Positions 1-4,928 of a stretch of DNA of 6,793 nt are shown one piece after another. Position 1 is the first letter of the stretch, and the number at the start of each line of letters is the position of its first letter. The stretch lies in contig JAJYKO010000305.1 in assembly GCA_021788565.1 (NCBI GenBank), positions 1 through 6,793 on the forward strand. The letters run 5' to 3'. The stretch is from Chloroflexota bacterium. Its GTDB lineage: Bacteria; Chloroflexota; UBA6077. A model generated the notes under the pieces. It was not told the DNA's origin, did not search any database, and saw nothing but the letters and a program-made list of their open reading frames with translations. Made by a program: the position numbers and the translations under genes.

Positions 1-568
1 GGCTCGGTTCCTGGCGGGCGACGAGGCATATCTGGTTTGGGTGCGTCGCGAGCCAGAACGAGTTCTTCGTGCCCTGGCCGCGCTTACGGAGACCTGCGCG
101 AACTTCGTCCGGGCCGCAATTCTGGAGGGTGCCGACGGCATCTTCCTCTCCACATCGTCGGCGAGCTTCGACATGATGAGCGAGGAGGAGTATCTGCGGT
201 TCGGCCGTCCCTTCGACCTGGATGTTCTGACTGCAGCGCAGGGAGGGTGGTTCAACGTTCTTCACCTTCACGGTAAGTACCCAATGTTCGGCCAGGTGGC
301 AGGGTATCCTGTGCAGGCGATCAACTGGCACGACCGCACCACATGGCCCGGCCTACAGGAGGCCGCGAAGCTGTTCACTGGGGCACTCATCGGAGGGGTC
401 GAGCAGTATGAGCTGCTCCATTTCGGAACACCCGAGGACGTAGCAGGTCAGGTCAAGGATGCCGTGAACAAGATGGGTGGGCGCCGCTTGATCGTGGCTG
501 CCGGGTGCACCTACCCGCAAACGGTGCCGGTGGTGAACCTGCTGGCCGCCAGAAAGGCCGTGGAGTAG
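1..568 (+). CDS. Uroporphyrinogen decarboxylase family protein, 3' part (5' truncated by window)
   Basis: The reading frame is open from base 2 to a TAG at 566-568, so about 188 C-terminal residues are visible and the start lies outside the window. The GTG at 41 is an ordinary internal valine codon. The sequence fits the C-terminal half of the URO-D/MtaA/CmuA TIM-barrel family (PF01208). It shows an LHLHG strand near base 270, an INWHDR strand near 320-336, a GALIGGVEQYELLHFGTPEDV segment near 385-440, and the late strand RRLIVAAGCTYPQTVPVVN, where classical members have a G-C-x-hydrophobic-P turn. True HemE makes coproporphyrinogen III. Many diverged PF01208 members are instead corrinoid-linked methyltransferases or of unknown substrate, and the HemE active-site residues lie upstream and cannot be judged. 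No heme or corrinoid genes are visible nearby. The family call is firm; the substrate is unknown. Confidence 0.85.
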   Translation, partial: ARFLAGDEAYLVWVRREPERVLRALAALTETCANFVRAAILEGADGIFLSTSSASFDMMSEEEYLRFGRPFDLDVLTAAQGGWFNVLHLHGKYPMFGQVAGYPVQAINWHDRTTWPGLQEAAKLFTGALIGGVEQYELLHFGTPEDVAGQVKDAVNKMGGRRLIVAAGCTYPQTVPVVNLLAARKAVE

Positions 569-574
569 CGAGCC

Positions 575-603
575 GTAGGGCGGGGCCCTGTGCCCCGCCC
601 TAC
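575..603. terminator. Perfect 12-bp hairpin between convergent genes (putative bidirectional terminator)
   Basis: The arms GTAGGGCGGGGC (575-586) and GCCCCGCCCTAC (592-603) are exact inverse complements around a 5-nt loop. The hairpin sits 6 nt after the URO-D-family stop. Its right arm contains the stop codon of the RidA-like gene, which is read leftwards (600-602). There is no T tract on either side, so it is not a textbook intrinsic terminator. It may block or stabilise converging transcripts, or be a copy of a dispersed GC-rich palindromic repeat. Confidence 0.6.
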
Positions 604-1058
604 TCCACCTCTACGATCATCTCGATCTCGACTGGGATGCCGGTGGGGAGAGCAGCCATGCCCACCGCCGATCGGGCGTGCTTGCCCCGCGGACCGAAAA
701 GGTCCTCCAGCAAATCGGAGCAGCCGTTGATCACCTTTGGCTGCTCGCCGAAGTCAGGCGCGGAGTTCACCATACCCAGCAGCTTGACAATGCGCCGCAC
801 TCTGGTAAGCTCGCCGATTTCGCCTTTCAGGGTGGCCAGCAGGTTGAGAGCCACCTGCTGCGCCGCGGCGTAGCCCTCGTCGACGGTCAGGTCGCTGCCG
901 ACTTTTCCTCTCCACTGCTTGCCGCCCTCGAAGTCCGGTCCGTGTCCGGACACGAAGACGAGGTTGCTCGTTCGCACACATCCGACGTAGTTGCCCATCG
1001 GCTTACGCGGTGACGGAAGCGTTAGCCCCCTCTCCTTGAGCAGTTCCTCTGGTGTCAT
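600..1058 (-). CDS. RidA/YjgF-superfamily protein (PF14588, endoribonuclease-like/chorismate-mutase-like subgroup)
   Basis: A complete 152-residue protein, longer than canonical RidA (about 128) and of the length typical of PF14588. Recognisable blocks are GNYVGCVRTSNLVFVSGHGP at residues 22-41, GKVGSDLTVDEGYAAAQQVA at 51-70, the APDF..QPKVINGCSDLL region at 100-117, and the signature HARSAVGMAALPTGIPVEIE at 127-146. Arg129 is at the position of the carboxylate-binding arginine that RidA uses to hydrolyse 2-aminoacrylate-type imines, and Glu144 is in the conserved C-terminal strand. Canonical RidA is a cytosolic trimer. This subgroup is poorly characterised, so deaminase activity is inference. 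The ATG start is supported by GGAGG at 1063-1067, 4 nt upstream. It lies 121 nt downstream of the co-directional dehydrogenase gene, with a palindromic element between, and could share its transcript. Confidence 0.9.
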   Translation of the reverse strand: MTPEELLKERGLTLPSPRKPMGNYVGCVRTSNLVFVSGHGPDFEGGKQWRGKVGSDLTVDEGYAAAQQVALNLLATLKGEIGELTRVRRIVKLLGMVNSAPDFGEQPKVINGCSDLLEDLFGPRGKHARSAVGMAALPTGIPVEIEMIVEVE

Positions 1059-1085
1059 ACTCCCTCCAGTCGGGTGATGCGTCTT

Positions 1086-1180
1086 GGATGTTGGGTGTTA
1101 GGGGATAGCGAATGAACTCTCCCTCACCCCGACCCTCTCCCAGAGGGAGAGGGAGTCCCTCTATCACCCAATACCCATCC
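1086..1180. repeat. Compound palindromic intergenic element (REP/MITE-like or terminator)
   Basis: The core is a perfect 9-bp hairpin: CCCTCTCCC (1133-1141), loop AGA, GGGAGAGGG (1145-1153). It is flanked by an imperfect outer inverted repeat pairing 1086-1108 (GGATGTTGGGTGTTAGGGGA and following bases) with 1161-1180 (CTATCACCCAATACCCATCC), about 17 matches with one 3-nt gap. The left half also carries CCCTCACCCCGACCCTCTCC, a motif I recall as part of widespread bacterial intergenic repeats. The element ends beside the dehydrogenase stop codon (1180-1182) and precedes the RidA-like gene by 27 nt, so read leftwards it could act as a terminator or attenuator between the two. Confidence 0.6.
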
Positions 1181-2193
1181 TATGGTTTGACCAGCACCTT
1201 CATCGAGTCGCCTCCCTTGGCGGCCAGGTCCAGCGCTTCCTTGCCCTGCGCCAGGGGGAAGACGTGGGAGATCATGGACTCTACGTCCACCCTGTGCTCC
1301 GCCACGAGAGAGATGGCAGTCAGGTAGTCTGTGAAAACGTAGTTCCTCGACCCAACGTACTCGATCTCCCTGAAGGCGAAGCCCGCGATATCCACCGAGC
1401 GCAGATCGTGGGGCATGGCGACCTGGATAACCCTGCCGCGGATCCGCGTGATGGCGGCGAACAGCGCGGCCGTCGGCGCAGCTCCGGCGCAGTCGAAGGT
1501 CAGGTCCGCTCCCTTGCCTCCCGTGCGAGACAGGATCTCGTCCTTGAGATCGACCTTGCTCGGATCGATGGGGTCGAAGCCCAGCTTCTTCGCCAGCTCG
1601 AGCCTCCAGGAGCTCAGCTCCACCAACTCCACCGGCATCGAGGTCGCGACGCGGGCAACCTGCGCCACCAGGAGGCCGATAGGGCCGCCCCCTAGCACCA
1701 CGGCGTGGTTCCCCAACCTTGCCTGCGACCGCCGGACGACGTGAGCAGCGACGGCCGTCGGCTCCACAAGAGCAGCGGTCTTCAGCGGCAGCGAGTCGGG
1801 GATTCGATACGTCCGCTCGGCAGCGGCCACAGCGTACTCGGCGAAGCAGCCGTGGCGGTCTATCCCGTGCATTTTCAGGATCGTGCACGCGTTGTAGTTG
1901 CCTTCTCGACAGGCGTAGCACTCCCCGCACGGGGTCTGGGGCTCCACCACTACGTGCTCGCCTGCACGCAGGTCGCTCCTGGCGGAGCGGACTTCGACCA
2001 CCTCGCCGGAGAACTCGTGTCCCATGACGATGCCCGGCTTCCTTCTCGGGTGCTTGCCGGCGTAGACGCTGAGGTCCGACCCGCAGACGCCGCTGTGGCT
2101 TATCTTCACCAGGACCTCCCCTTCGGCCGGAGATGGAACTGGTACGTCCTCGTATCGGGCGTCGCCCACGCCGTAGTAGACTAGTGCCTTCAT
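1180..2193 (-). CDS. Zinc-dependent medium-chain alcohol/polyol dehydrogenase (MDR family)
   Basis: A 337-residue protein of usual MDR length. The GroES-like N-domain has the catalytic-zinc residues Cys37 (GVCGSD), His59-Glu60 (GHEFSGEV) and Glu144 (LVEP). The structural-zinc lobe has Cys89, Cys92, Cys95 and Cys103. The Rossmann domain has GGGPIG at 168-173, and Glu192 at the end of the second strand suggests NAD over NADP. It should oxidise a secondary alcohol or polyol, or reduce the ketone. Sorbitol/L-iditol, galactitol-1-phosphate, butanediol and threonine 3-dehydrogenases share this architecture and the sequence alone does not choose among them. The start at 2193 is preferred to the in-frame start at 2250 because of the strong ribosome site and because family homology begins at MKALVYYG. 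It is divergent from the TIGR00300 gene and upstream of the RidA-like gene. Confidence 0.92.
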   Translation of the reverse strand: MKALVYYGVGDARYEDVPVPSPAEGEVLVKISHSGVCGSDLSVYAGKHPRRKPGIVMGHEFSGEVVEVRSARSDLRAGEHVVVEPQTPCGECYACREGNYNACTILKMHGIDRHGCFAEYAVAAAERTYRIPDSLPLKTAALVEPTAVAAHVVRRSQARLGNHAVVLGGGPIGLLVAQVARVATSMPVELVELSSWRLELAKKLGFDPIDPSKVDLKDEILSRTGGKGADLTFDCAGAAPTAALFAAITRIRGRVIQVAMPHDLRSVDIAGFAFREIEYVGSRNYVFTDYLTAISLVAEHRVDVESMISHVFPLAQGKEALDLAAKGGDSMKVLVKP

Positions 2194-2200
2194 GTTGTCT

Positions 2201-2207
2201 CCTCCTT
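2201..2207 (-). promoter_or_regulatory. Ribosome binding site deciding the dehydrogenase start
   Basis: Read leftwards the sequence is AAGGAGG followed by 7 nt and ATG (2191-2193). This near-perfect Shine-Dalgarno sits inside the open frame that continues to 2250. It therefore argues that the 19 extra N-terminal residues of the longer frame are leader and not protein. Confidence 0.85.
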
Positions 2208-2243
2208 TTCGGGTAGCCCCAAGGTTAAACCATCGTGGGCTGA

Positions 2244-2274
2244 AGGACAAGCAGGGAACGGGTGATGGTATAAT
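2244..2274 (+). promoter_or_regulatory. Extended -10 sigma-70-type promoter for the TIGR00300 gene
   Basis: TGGTATAAT at 2266-2274 is a full match to the extended -10 consensus (TGnTATAAT). A weak -35 candidate, AGGACA (2244-2249, 4 of 6 to TTGACA), lies 19 bp upstream; extended -10 promoters tolerate a poor -35. Transcription would begin near 2281 and leave a leader of about 86 nt. No equally good promoter was found for the divergent dehydrogenase; TTGTCC then 17 bp then TAACCT, read leftwards, is a weak candidate. Confidence 0.65.
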
Positions 2275-2305
2275 TTAGGGAAGACGACCTCTTACTCTTT
2301 CCCAA

Positions 2306-2345
2306 TCGCAGTGCGACTGGCACGACGGGGCGCAGGCCTCTGCGA
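2306..2345 (+). promoter_or_regulatory. Leader with overlapping short inverted repeats
   Basis: Within the predicted leader, TCGCA-G-TGCGA (2306-2316) and CGCAG-GCCT-CTGCG (2331-2344) are short inverted repeats. They share sequence, so TCGCAG (2306-2311) can alternatively pair with CTGCGA (2340-2345). The downstream arm ends 12 nt before the GGAGG ribosome site. This allows mutually exclusive structures, or an operator with half-sites. Stems of 5-6 bp in GC-rich DNA can arise by chance, so the call is weak. Confidence 0.3.
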
Positions 2346-2366
2346 TGCCTTGCCTTTGGAGGATTC

Positions 2367-3608
2367 ATGGACAATCAGCATGCGTACACTCAGGAAATCG
2401 AGCTGCAGGGCCACATAATCGACTCGATGATCCTACCCCAGATCATGGATGAGGTTATGGATCGGGGTGGCAATTTCACCATCGAGGACTTCCGGGTTGG
2501 GCGCCACAAGAACGAACCCAGCTATGCCCGGATCGAACTCCAGGCCGATTCCCCAGAGGTGCTAGAGCTGCTGGTAAACCATGCGCGGCGGCTGGGTGCC
2601 ACGGTCACCTCCATCGAGCAGGTGAAGGCGGAGCCAGCCCCGGCGGACGGGGTGTTCCCCGAGGACTTCTACTCGACGACCAACCTCGAGACCATGGTGC
2701 GGCTGAACGGCGGCTGGGTGACAGTAGAACACCCCGAGATGGACCTGGGCATCGTGGTTGACTACGAGGACAAGACCGCGCACACGGTCCCCCTGGCGGA
2801 CGTGAAGAAAGGTGAGCTTGTGGTGGTGGGCGACCGGGGAGTGAGGGTAATCCCTCTGGAACGCCCGAGAGGGAGCGGGCGCAAAGAGGTCTTCAGCTTC
2901 ATGGGAAGCACCGTCTCCAGCGAGAAGCCCAAGGCCGTGATCATTCGAGATATCGCCACCCAGATGAAAGCGGTCAAGGCGCGTGGCGGCAAGACTTTGG
3001 TAGTGGCAGGTCCCGCCGTCACCCACACAGGCTCCGCGCCTCTCATGGCGAGGCTAATCGAGGCAGGTTACGTCAATTACATCTTCGCGGGGAACGCTCT
3101 GGCCACCCACGATATCGAAGGTGCCTTCTTCGGGACGTCACTCGGCATCTCCTTGACAGAGGGAACGCAGACCGAAGGAGGACACCAGCACCACATCCGA
3201 GCGATAAATCGCATTCGGCGGGCGGGAAGCATAAAGGCGGCGGTGGAGCAGGGGCTACTCACCAAGGGAATAATGTACAGCTGCGTGAAGCAAGGGGTGG
3301 AGTTCGTCCTGGCAGGGTCCATCAGGGATGACGGCCCGCTGCCCGATGTGGTGACCGACGTCATCGAGGCTCAGCGGAGGATGCGCTCCATAATTCAGCG
3401 GCGAGTGGACATGGTGTTGATGATCTCCACGATGCTCCACTCAATAGCCGTGGGCAACCTCCTGCCGGCCAGCGTCACCACCGTATGCGTGGACATCAAC
3501 CCTGCCGTCGTGACCAAACTGGCGGACAGGGGGAGCTTCCAGGCAATAGGGCTGGTCGCCGACGCGGAGGGCTTCCTGAGTCAACTGGTGGCGGCCCTGG
3601 ACCTGTAG
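2367..3608 (+). CDS. TIGR00300 family protein: LOR/SDH domain, archaeal-type ornithine cyclodeaminase
   Basis: A complete 413-residue protein with GGAGG (2358-2362) 4 nt before the ATG. Residues about 8-100 form the LOR/SDH (saccharopine dehydrogenase N-terminal-like, PF04455) domain, beginning EIELQGHIIDSMILPQIMD. A middle segment (about 105-180) precedes a Rossmann-like C-terminal domain with GPAVTHTG (215-222), AGNALATHDIEGAFFGTSLG (241-260), GGHQHHIRAINRIRRAGSI (271-289), AGSIRDDGPLPD (316-327), MLHSIAVGNLLPA (356-368) and CVDINPAVVTKLADRGS (374-390). In cyanobacteria this region is the C-terminal half of the arginine dihydrolase/ornithine cyclodeaminase AgrE/ArgZ; the stand-alone form is known from archaea, where it converts ornithine to proline and ammonia using NAD. 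Here it is stand-alone, with no dihydrolase domain. The family call is strong; the ornithine cyclodeaminase reaction is inferred from homologues. Cytosolic, with no signal peptide or membrane segment seen. Confidence 0.88.
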   Translation: MDNQHAYTQEIELQGHIIDSMILPQIMDEVMDRGGNFTIEDFRVGRHKNEPSYARIELQADSPEVLELLVNHARRLGATVTSIEQVKAEPAPADGVFPEDFYSTTNLETMVRLNGGWVTVEHPEMDLGIVVDYEDKTAHTVPLADVKKGELVVVGDRGVRVIPLERPRGSGRKEVFSFMGSTVSSEKPKAVIIRDIATQMKAVKARGGKTLVVAGPAVTHTGSAPLMARLIEAGYVNYIFAGNALATHDIEGAFFGTSLGISLTEGTQTEGGHQHHIRAINRIRRAGSIKAAVEQGLLTKGIMYSCVKQGVEFVLAGSIRDDGPLPDVVTDVIEAQRRMRSIIQRRVDMVLMISTMLHSIAVGNLLPASVTTVCVDINPAVVTKLADRGSFQAIGLVADAEGFLSQLVAALDL

Positions 3609-3617
3609 CTTAGCTCA

Positions 3618-3762
3618 GGGAACAGGGGTCAGGAGTACCGAACGGGATAGACAGGATAGGCAGGATGACAAGGACCTATCAGTGGGAATGTCCCACACAT
3701 ATCCTGTTCATCCTGCCCATCCTGTTTGTGTCCTCGGAACCCGTCCCCCGACCCCTGCCCCC
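3618..3762. repeat. 145-bp imperfect palindrome with internal 9-nt CAGGAT repeats (MITE/REP-like)
   Basis: The arms of about 70 nt (3618-3687 and 3691-3762) are imperfect inverse complements. They meet at GTGGGA-ATG-TCCCAC (3682-3696) and end in GGGAACAGGGGTC (3618-3630) and its near complement GACCCCTGCCCCC (3750-3762). The right arm has three ATCCTG units at 9-nt spacing (3701, 3710, 3719). The left arm has matching degenerate CAGGAT units with 9-nt period (3650-3676). It fills the gap between two convergent genes, starting 10 nt after the TIGR00300 stop and ending 11 nt before the zinc-ribbon stop. No coding capacity and no clear target-site duplication were seen. It could serve as a bidirectional terminator by folding. 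Confidence 0.7.
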
Positions 3763-3773
3763 TATACCCAGTC

Positions 3774-4094
3774 CTAGCGGCTGTATCGAATACGGTCGAA
3801 GCAGGTGCTGCAGTACACCGGCTTGTCGCCTCGAGGCAGGAACGGGACCTGAGTCTCCGCGCCACATTCGGCGCAAACGGCTGGATACATCTCTCTGGGT
3901 GCGCGTACCCCTGCCATCCTCATGCCGGACGCATCCTGGGACGTCCGCTGAGACTTACGTGCAGCGCGGCATTCCGGGCAGCGGGCAGGTTCGTTCAACA
4001 GCCCCTTCAACTGATAGAACTCCTGCTCGCCGGCCGTGAAAACGAACTCGCGTCCGCACTCACGACACCGAAGAGTTTTGTCCACGAAGCTCAC
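3774..4094 (-). CDS. Small double zinc-ribbon protein (zf-trcl type)
   Basis: A 106-residue protein with four CxxC knuckles. Cys10/Cys13 with Cys39/Cys42 form an N-terminal ribbon in a TLRCRECGREFVFTAGEQEF context, typical of the probable zinc-ribbon domain PF13451. Cys74/Cys77 with Cys95/Cys98 form a second ribbon (CAECG, then VPFLPRGDKPVYCSTCF). A basic linker, RAARKSQRTSQ (43-53), joins them. Each ribbon should bind one zinc ion. Nucleic-acid or protein binding is plausible, but no function is established for the family to my knowledge. The start is GTG, set by a strong GGAGG 8 nt upstream. It is the last of three same-strand genes, 218 nt from the cysteine-rich gene, and may have its own promoter. 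Confidence 0.9.
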   Translation of the reverse strand: MSFVDKTLRCRECGREFVFTAGEQEFYQLKGLLNEPARCPECRAARKSQRTSQDASGMRMAGVRAPREMYPAVCAECGAETQVPFLPRGDKPVYCSTCFDRIRYSR

Positions 4095-4102
4095 CCCTGG
4101 GA

Positions 4103-4107
4103 CCTCC
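4103..4107 (-). promoter_or_regulatory. Ribosome binding site supporting a GTG start
   Basis: Read leftwards, AAAGGAGG then 8 nt from the GGAGG core precede GTG (4092-4094). No in-frame ATG is close, and the encoded N-terminus matches the usual start of zf-trcl proteins (DKTLxCRxCG), so GTG is very likely the true initiator. Confidence 0.8.
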
Positions 4108-4237
4108 TTTTACCTCTGGACCGCATTGTCAGGCGCACTCATGGGCACGAGCCGTTGCAGACGTTCCTCGTCGGACTACCACAGTCGGAGTACGAACTAC
4201 GCAGAGCTCAGCCAAGGGCTAGACTGCCACCTGGGCG

Positions 4238-4266
4238 AATATACAACATGTTACCTTTAGATGCAA
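4238..4266 (-). promoter_or_regulatory. Candidate sigma-70-type promoter for the zinc-ribbon gene
   Basis: Read leftwards: TTGCAT (complement of 4261-4266), a 17-bp spacer, then TATATT (complement of 4238-4243), 5 of 6 to the -10 consensus with ideal spacing. The -35 is weak (3 of 6). It lies about 140 nt upstream of the GTG start, in a locally AT-richer patch. Confidence 0.4.
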
Positions 4267-4312
4267 TAGCGCAGGGACGCATATGCAGAGGTATTTCAGA
4301 GAGGTTGTTCAA

Positions 4313-4864
4313 TCATTCAGTTTCGTAGAAGATGCAGTCGTGGTGCTCCAGGCAGCTGCACACCTCAGATACGTAGCTCTCGTGAAGCAGAACACCTGGC
4401 CGGCGACGGCACCTGAAGTCGCTTCGTGGGTCAATCTCCGATCGTTGAGGCGTAGAGCCGTCCCTGGGATTGTACAGGTACCGACAGAATGACGCGGCGG
4501 GCGCAGGCGAATCGTGCCGCTTTGGATCTGATTTGGGGGGGGTAGCAACGTAAATCGGGATCGGGATCGGCCCCTTAAACTTGGCGGCAGCCACCGTGCA
4601 TTCCGAGCAATCCGTATCCGGATGGCAACAGGGCCGGCGCCCCGGCGGGAAATACTCCGCCGCCCAGAGGTCCCAGCAATTGCGACGCACGAAGTAGGCA
4701 GAACAGTTCTTGCGTCGCTCTTCCGAACAATCCGGCTCCAGATTCCAGCACTGGGTGCGCCGGTCGCTCCACGGGCTCTCTGCCAACGCATCGCCGAGAG
4801 CCGACAACCGATTAGATCGTCGCTCCAGCCGTCGCCGTTCCGGCCTGACTACCTTTTCGCGCAT
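4313..4864 (-). CDS. Cysteine-rich protein with two putative metal-binding modules, unknown function
   Basis: A complete 183-residue protein with 13 cysteines and no membrane segment or signal peptide. The ATG start is supported by GGAGG (4871-4875) 6 nt upstream. After a basic N-terminus (residues 1-20), module 1 has Cys39-Trp40, Cys46, Cys54, Cys63-Trp64, Cys79-Cys80, Cys86 and Cys89, with two CW dipeptides resembling two-CW-type cysteine modules. A Pro-rich linker (99-123, containing PIPIPI) leads to module 2: Cys127 (CRYL), Cys152 (FRC), Cys169, Cys171 and Cys177 (CIFY). Module 2 resembles a C-x-YL ... HRC ... CLS ... CPxY pattern I recall from Chloroflexota proteins. Metal binding is inferred from cysteine spacing only. 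It follows the transglutaminase gene by 59 nt across a perfect palindrome. An 8-G run (4535-4542) interrupts the linker coding sequence, but the frame is intact on both sides. Confidence 0.82.
   Translation of the reverse strand: MREKVVRPERRRLERRSNRLSALGDALAESPWSDRRTQCWNLEPDCSEERRKNCSAYFVRRNCWDLWAAEYFPPGRRPCCHPDTDCSECTVAAAKFKGPIPIPIYVATPPKSDPKRHDSPAPAASFCRYLYNPRDGSTPQRSEIDPRSDFRCRRRPGVLLHESYVSEVCSCLEHHDCIFYETE
4535..4542. repeat. G8 homopolymer inside the cysteine-rich gene
   Basis: Eight consecutive G (C8 in the sense strand) encode part of Thr-Pro-Pro at residues 108-110, between the two cysteine modules. It is followed by three ATCGG(G/C) hexamers at 4554-4571 that encode the PIPIPI repeat. 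Homopolymers of this length are prone to replication slippage or sequencing error. As given, the frame is open. Confidence 0.7.
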
Positions 4865-4877
4865 TGTGGGCCTCCGG

Positions 4878-4928
4878 ATAGCGATTAGCTGTTAGCGATT
4901 AGCTATTGGCCAATAGCTAATCGCTAAC
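4878..4928. repeat. Perfect 38-bp palindrome plus an extra half-copy
   Basis: GTTAGCGATTAGCTATTGG (4891-4909) is followed with no spacer by its exact inverse complement (4910-4928). A further copy of TAGCGATTAGCT at 4879-4890 directly repeats 4893-4904, so the right arm (4915-4926) could pair with either copy. The transglutaminase stop codon (4924-4926) lies inside the palindrome, and the ribosome site of the cysteine-rich gene is only 3 nt beyond the extra copy. There is no T tract. It may be a dispersed repeat, a processing or attenuation hairpin between the two genes, or a protein-binding site. Confidence 0.8.

Larger units (their letters stand above)
4095..4312 (-). other. 218-bp intergenic leader of the zinc-ribbon gene
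   Basis: No gene, tRNA fold or palindrome was recognised here. Besides the ribosome site and the promoter candidate, the only pattern is a direct repeat GTCGGA at 4170-4175 and 4184-4189 (14-nt spacing), which would lie in the transcribed leader of about 136 nt. Short frames across it look like random coding in GC-rich DNA. Confidence 0.5.

Noticed and set aside
1124..1930. 268-codon open frame on the minus strand
   Set aside because: It overlaps the dehydrogenase in another frame of the same strand, its product is Arg/Gly-rich without motifs, and the dehydrogenase has full zinc and Rossmann signatures.
2194..2250. 19-residue N-terminal extension of the dehydrogenase
   Set aside because: A strong AAGGAGG lies within it, directly before the ATG at 2193, and family homology starts at that ATG.
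2562..3026. 154-codon minus-strand frame inside the TIGR00300 gene
   Set aside because: It is antisense to well-conserved coding sequence and its His/Arg/Pro-rich product has no family resemblance.
3650..3724. CRISPR-like periodic CAGGAT/ATCCTG units
   Set aside because: The period is only 9 nt, there are no unique spacers, and the two sets are inverted arms of one palindrome.
4095..4312. Possible tRNA or small RNA in the largest gap
   Set aside because: No cloverleaf-like stems, anticodon arm or long hairpin were found; only a weak promoter and a short direct repeat are visible.
3726..4328. 200-codon plus-strand frame across the zinc-ribbon gene and its leader
   Set aside because: It runs antisense through all four CxxC knuckles of a clear zinc-ribbon gene and starts inside the palindromic element.
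4535..4542. Frameshift in the cysteine-rich gene at the G8 run
   Set aside because: The same frame carries patterned cysteines on both sides of the run, so the gene reads as intact in this sequence.
4309..4791. 160-codon minus-strand frame overlapping the cysteine-rich gene
   Set aside because: The alternative frame (4313-4864) has the ribosome site, patterned cysteines and aromatic residues; this one is low-complexity Arg/Ser/Thr.
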